NCBI GenBank assembly: GCA_009746045.1
Contig: RPFO01002172.1
Location: 1 to 58,242 of the forward strand
Direction of reading: 5' to 3'
Length of the DNA stretch: 58,242 nucleotides
Source: Mesostigma viride
Taxonomy: Eukaryota; Streptophyta; Mesostigmatophyceae; Mesostigmatales; Mesostigmataceae
The first letter of the stretch is position 1. Every line of letters starts with the position of its first letter. Below, one piece after another: positions 56,631-58,242 of this stretch. The position numbers were made by a program, and so were the translations under genes. The notes under the pieces are model-generated. The model worked only from the letters and a program-made list of their open reading frames with translations. It searched no databases and was not told the DNA's origin.

Positions 56631-57809
56631 TGCTCCCACCTACGCAGCCAGCCATTTACCAAAGCATCCACCTATCAGCCACCCACCTGCCATTGAACCC
56701 ACCCACGCCTAGGCATCCCTTGAAGCATCTATAGCCCAAGCCTCCCACCCAAGGCTCTCTGGGCAATCAAACAACCAAACAACCAATCACCCAGCTATAC
56801 AACCACCTAACCACCTAACCACTCAACAACACAATCACCGAACCACCTAACTACCCAACACCCAAACCAGCCAGGCATGTGCCCGCCTCGCATGCCCTCA
56901 CCATTGCAACACCCCATACACGCCCCGCTCACCTAGCCAGCCACACACCCAGCCAGTCTCCTGCTCAACTCACGCATGAAGGCAATATCAGCCATGCATG
57001 GCCTCACCTTGCATCACTTGCATTGCCTGGTTAATTTGCATGAGACAGCTTCCATCTCATTGTCAGCAACTGAAAAGGCTCTTTCTTCACAGTAATGAAT
57101 AAGCTACAACGTTGGAAACGTTCTCCCATCCCTCTTTAAAACAGTCTTTAAATCAGAAAGACAAGGGCAAATCTCTGGACAAGGTGGCAATAACCACTGC
57201 ACCATGCTCTTGAGAAAGTCTTAACAACCCAGCTTTCTACCCTTTTAGAAGCTGCCTTGCGTTAGCAACGATTCTGGGCCCTCTGGCTCGCTCACCTGGC
57301 TTAATCTGCGCTTCTTTATGGCTGCCGGGATATGCGAAGCTTGGGCCGAGGGTGTCGTGGCGAGGTCGTCTGCCCGACTCATCACTTCTCGAAACCGCAC
57401 TGCCGACTAATAAAAACGATGCCCCCCTTTGCCTTTTGTATCTGGCGTCAAAAGAACAATGAACTCGCTTGGAAACACTGTCGCAAAGAGCTTCCTACAG
57501 GCATTATAAGCAATTTTCGCAGCTTTTACCGCACTTACTGCACATCCGGAAGACCATTAGCGGCCTTCGCGCGGAATCTTGGGCACGCCATATCTTCTGC
57601 TGGCTCATTGCCGCAGGCTGGCAGTATAGGAAGGTCGGGCATAGCCTAAAGAGCTGATTATCTGACGACAAAGATATGCATTGCATGAAGCAAGAAACAG
57701 ACGGATTTCGCACCCCCATATTTATTCACGTCAATGCCGGACAATTAAAAGCGAAACTCAAAAAACGAAAACACTAACGTTTTCGGGAATATTATAACGA
57801 ACAAGCTGA
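56631..57809. other. CACC-rich DNA, then stretch with one weak exon candidate
   Basis: 56631-56960 continues CCACC/AACCACC low complexity. On the minus strand near 57628-57557 an ATG frame (MSQQKIWRAQDSARRPLMVF) ends at a GTAAGT donor. Its position next to the subterminal repeats equals that of exon 1 of the element 1 gene, but the sequences are unlike. I see no other feature. Confidence 0.3.
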
Positions 57810-58159
57810 GCTGCCAGCTATGTCGCGGTTTACGATCCAGTTAACGATAACGGCTCCGTAACCACCCCAGTGCCTAATATTGGGGCAGCTATGGCGCCGT
57901 AACCACTACCTGACCCGTCCCGTATACCCCAACGTAACCTGAACCGAAGCCGTTCACGCCCCCGTAAACATAACCGGCCCAGTTACTGGGCCGTACCGAA
58001 TCTCGGGGCCAATATTCCGAATGGTACCGTAACCGGTCCGGTAACCCAAACCGCCAACGAATACGGACCCGTAACCTGGCCCGTCGAAGTTACCGGGCAG
58101 GTTACGGGGGCGTCGAAGTTACCGGACAGGTTACGGGGGCTTCAAATTAACTCCTAGTG
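57810..58159. repeat. Right subterminal repeats of CACTA element 2
   Basis: Near-exact reverse complement of 3512-3850, ending in the terminal inverted repeat. Variants of GTAACC in both orientations. Confidence 0.85.
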
Positions 58160-58242
58160 ATGGATGGATGGATGGATGGATGGATTGGATGGATGGATGG
58201 ATGGATGGATGGATGGATGGATGGAATGGATGGATGGATGGA
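58160..58242. repeat. (ATGG)n microsatellite, continued
   Basis: ATGG repeat with two single-base irregularities (ATTGG near 58185 and GAATGG near 58224). It is the other side of the tract at 44928-45533, split by CACTA element 2. The window ends inside it. Confidence 0.95.

Larger units (their letters stand above)
45534..58159 (-). mobile_element. CACTA-like element 2 (12.6 kb), inserted in (ATGG)n
   Basis: It starts CACTAGGAGTTAATTT at 45534 and ends with the reverse complement at 58159, the same 16-base terminal inverted repeat as element 1. Its left end matches the right end of element 1, and its right end matches the left end, so it lies in reverse orientation. AT flanks both sides (45532-45533 and 58160-58161), but in an ATGG repeat this is weak evidence for a 2-base duplication. 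Contents: a large minisatellite, a terminus of the kinase-transposon family (49049-49850), microsatellites, a 2-kb direct duplication and a pseudogene of the 3952-9543 gene. No transposase is recognised. Confidence 0.88.

Noticed and set aside
55618-56734. His/Pro/Thr-rich ORFs in the CACC-rich region
   Set aside because: Low-complexity composition, open in several frames, not conserved in the duplicate copy.

Overview
This is eukaryotic nuclear DNA made almost entirely of nested transposable elements and simple repeats. Genes have GT-AG introns, and there is no operon layout or bacterial ribosome-binding pattern. The mix (APE-type LINEs, CACTA-like elements with long subterminal repeats, a hAT element with a TTF-type zinc finger, a chromodomain Ty3/gypsy element, very long microsatellites) is compatible with a large, repeat-rich green-lineage or other protist genome. 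A green alga is my best guess, at low confidence. No host housekeeping gene, rRNA or complete tRNA gene was found.

Layout. 1-640: remnants of LINE 3' ends. About 640-3511 and 25719-28262: the two halves of one frameshifted LINE (ORF1, then endonuclease, then reverse transcriptase). The LINE is split by a 22.2 kb CACTA element (3512-25716) with a 16-base terminal inverted repeat and a 2-base TA target duplication. Removing the element restores the LINE reading frame across the junction. This outer element has GTAACC-rich subterminal repeats, a multi-exon gene of unknown function (3952-9543) whose first intron is filled by a 357-base satellite, a 1-kb triple-hairpin palindrome (10762-11793), and a three-exon acidic/coiled-coil protein gene (23092-24659).

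Inside it sits a second element, about 13829-22858. It is bounded by inverted arrays of a 23-base hairpin unit and has CACTATGTAC ends. It carries two divergent genes: an apparently complete 468-residue protein kinase (14735-16141, + strand) and a five-exon, about 1,217-residue CACTA/Plavaka-like transposase (22175-17666, - strand). This kinase-carrying transposon is the most interesting object in the window. An isolated left terminus of the same family, with a different adjoining ORF, recurs at 49049-50316.

28263-34335: more LINE ends, then a Ty3/gypsy chromovirus remnant on the - strand (1.56 kb LTR, an extra 3' ORF, chromodomain, integrase). It is cut at 34336 by an end of a third CACTA-like family whose other end I cannot find. 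38746-42871: a complete hAT element with a perfect 8-base target duplication, inserted in a 291-base satellite. 44928-45533 is a pure (ATGG)n tract. A 12.6 kb relative of the outer CACTA element (45534-58159, opposite orientation) is inserted in that tract, which resumes at 58160. It carries a pseudogene copy of the 3952-9543 gene.

How the parts relate. The transposase of the inner element is the best candidate to recognise the inner hairpin arrays. The outer CACTA elements encode no transposase I can recognise outside the nested element, so they are either non-autonomous or encode unrecognised proteins that bind their GTAACC repeats. Many LINE-type repeats share a 3' hairpin followed by an AATT microsatellite tail, which may be the mark recognised by one reverse transcriptase machinery.
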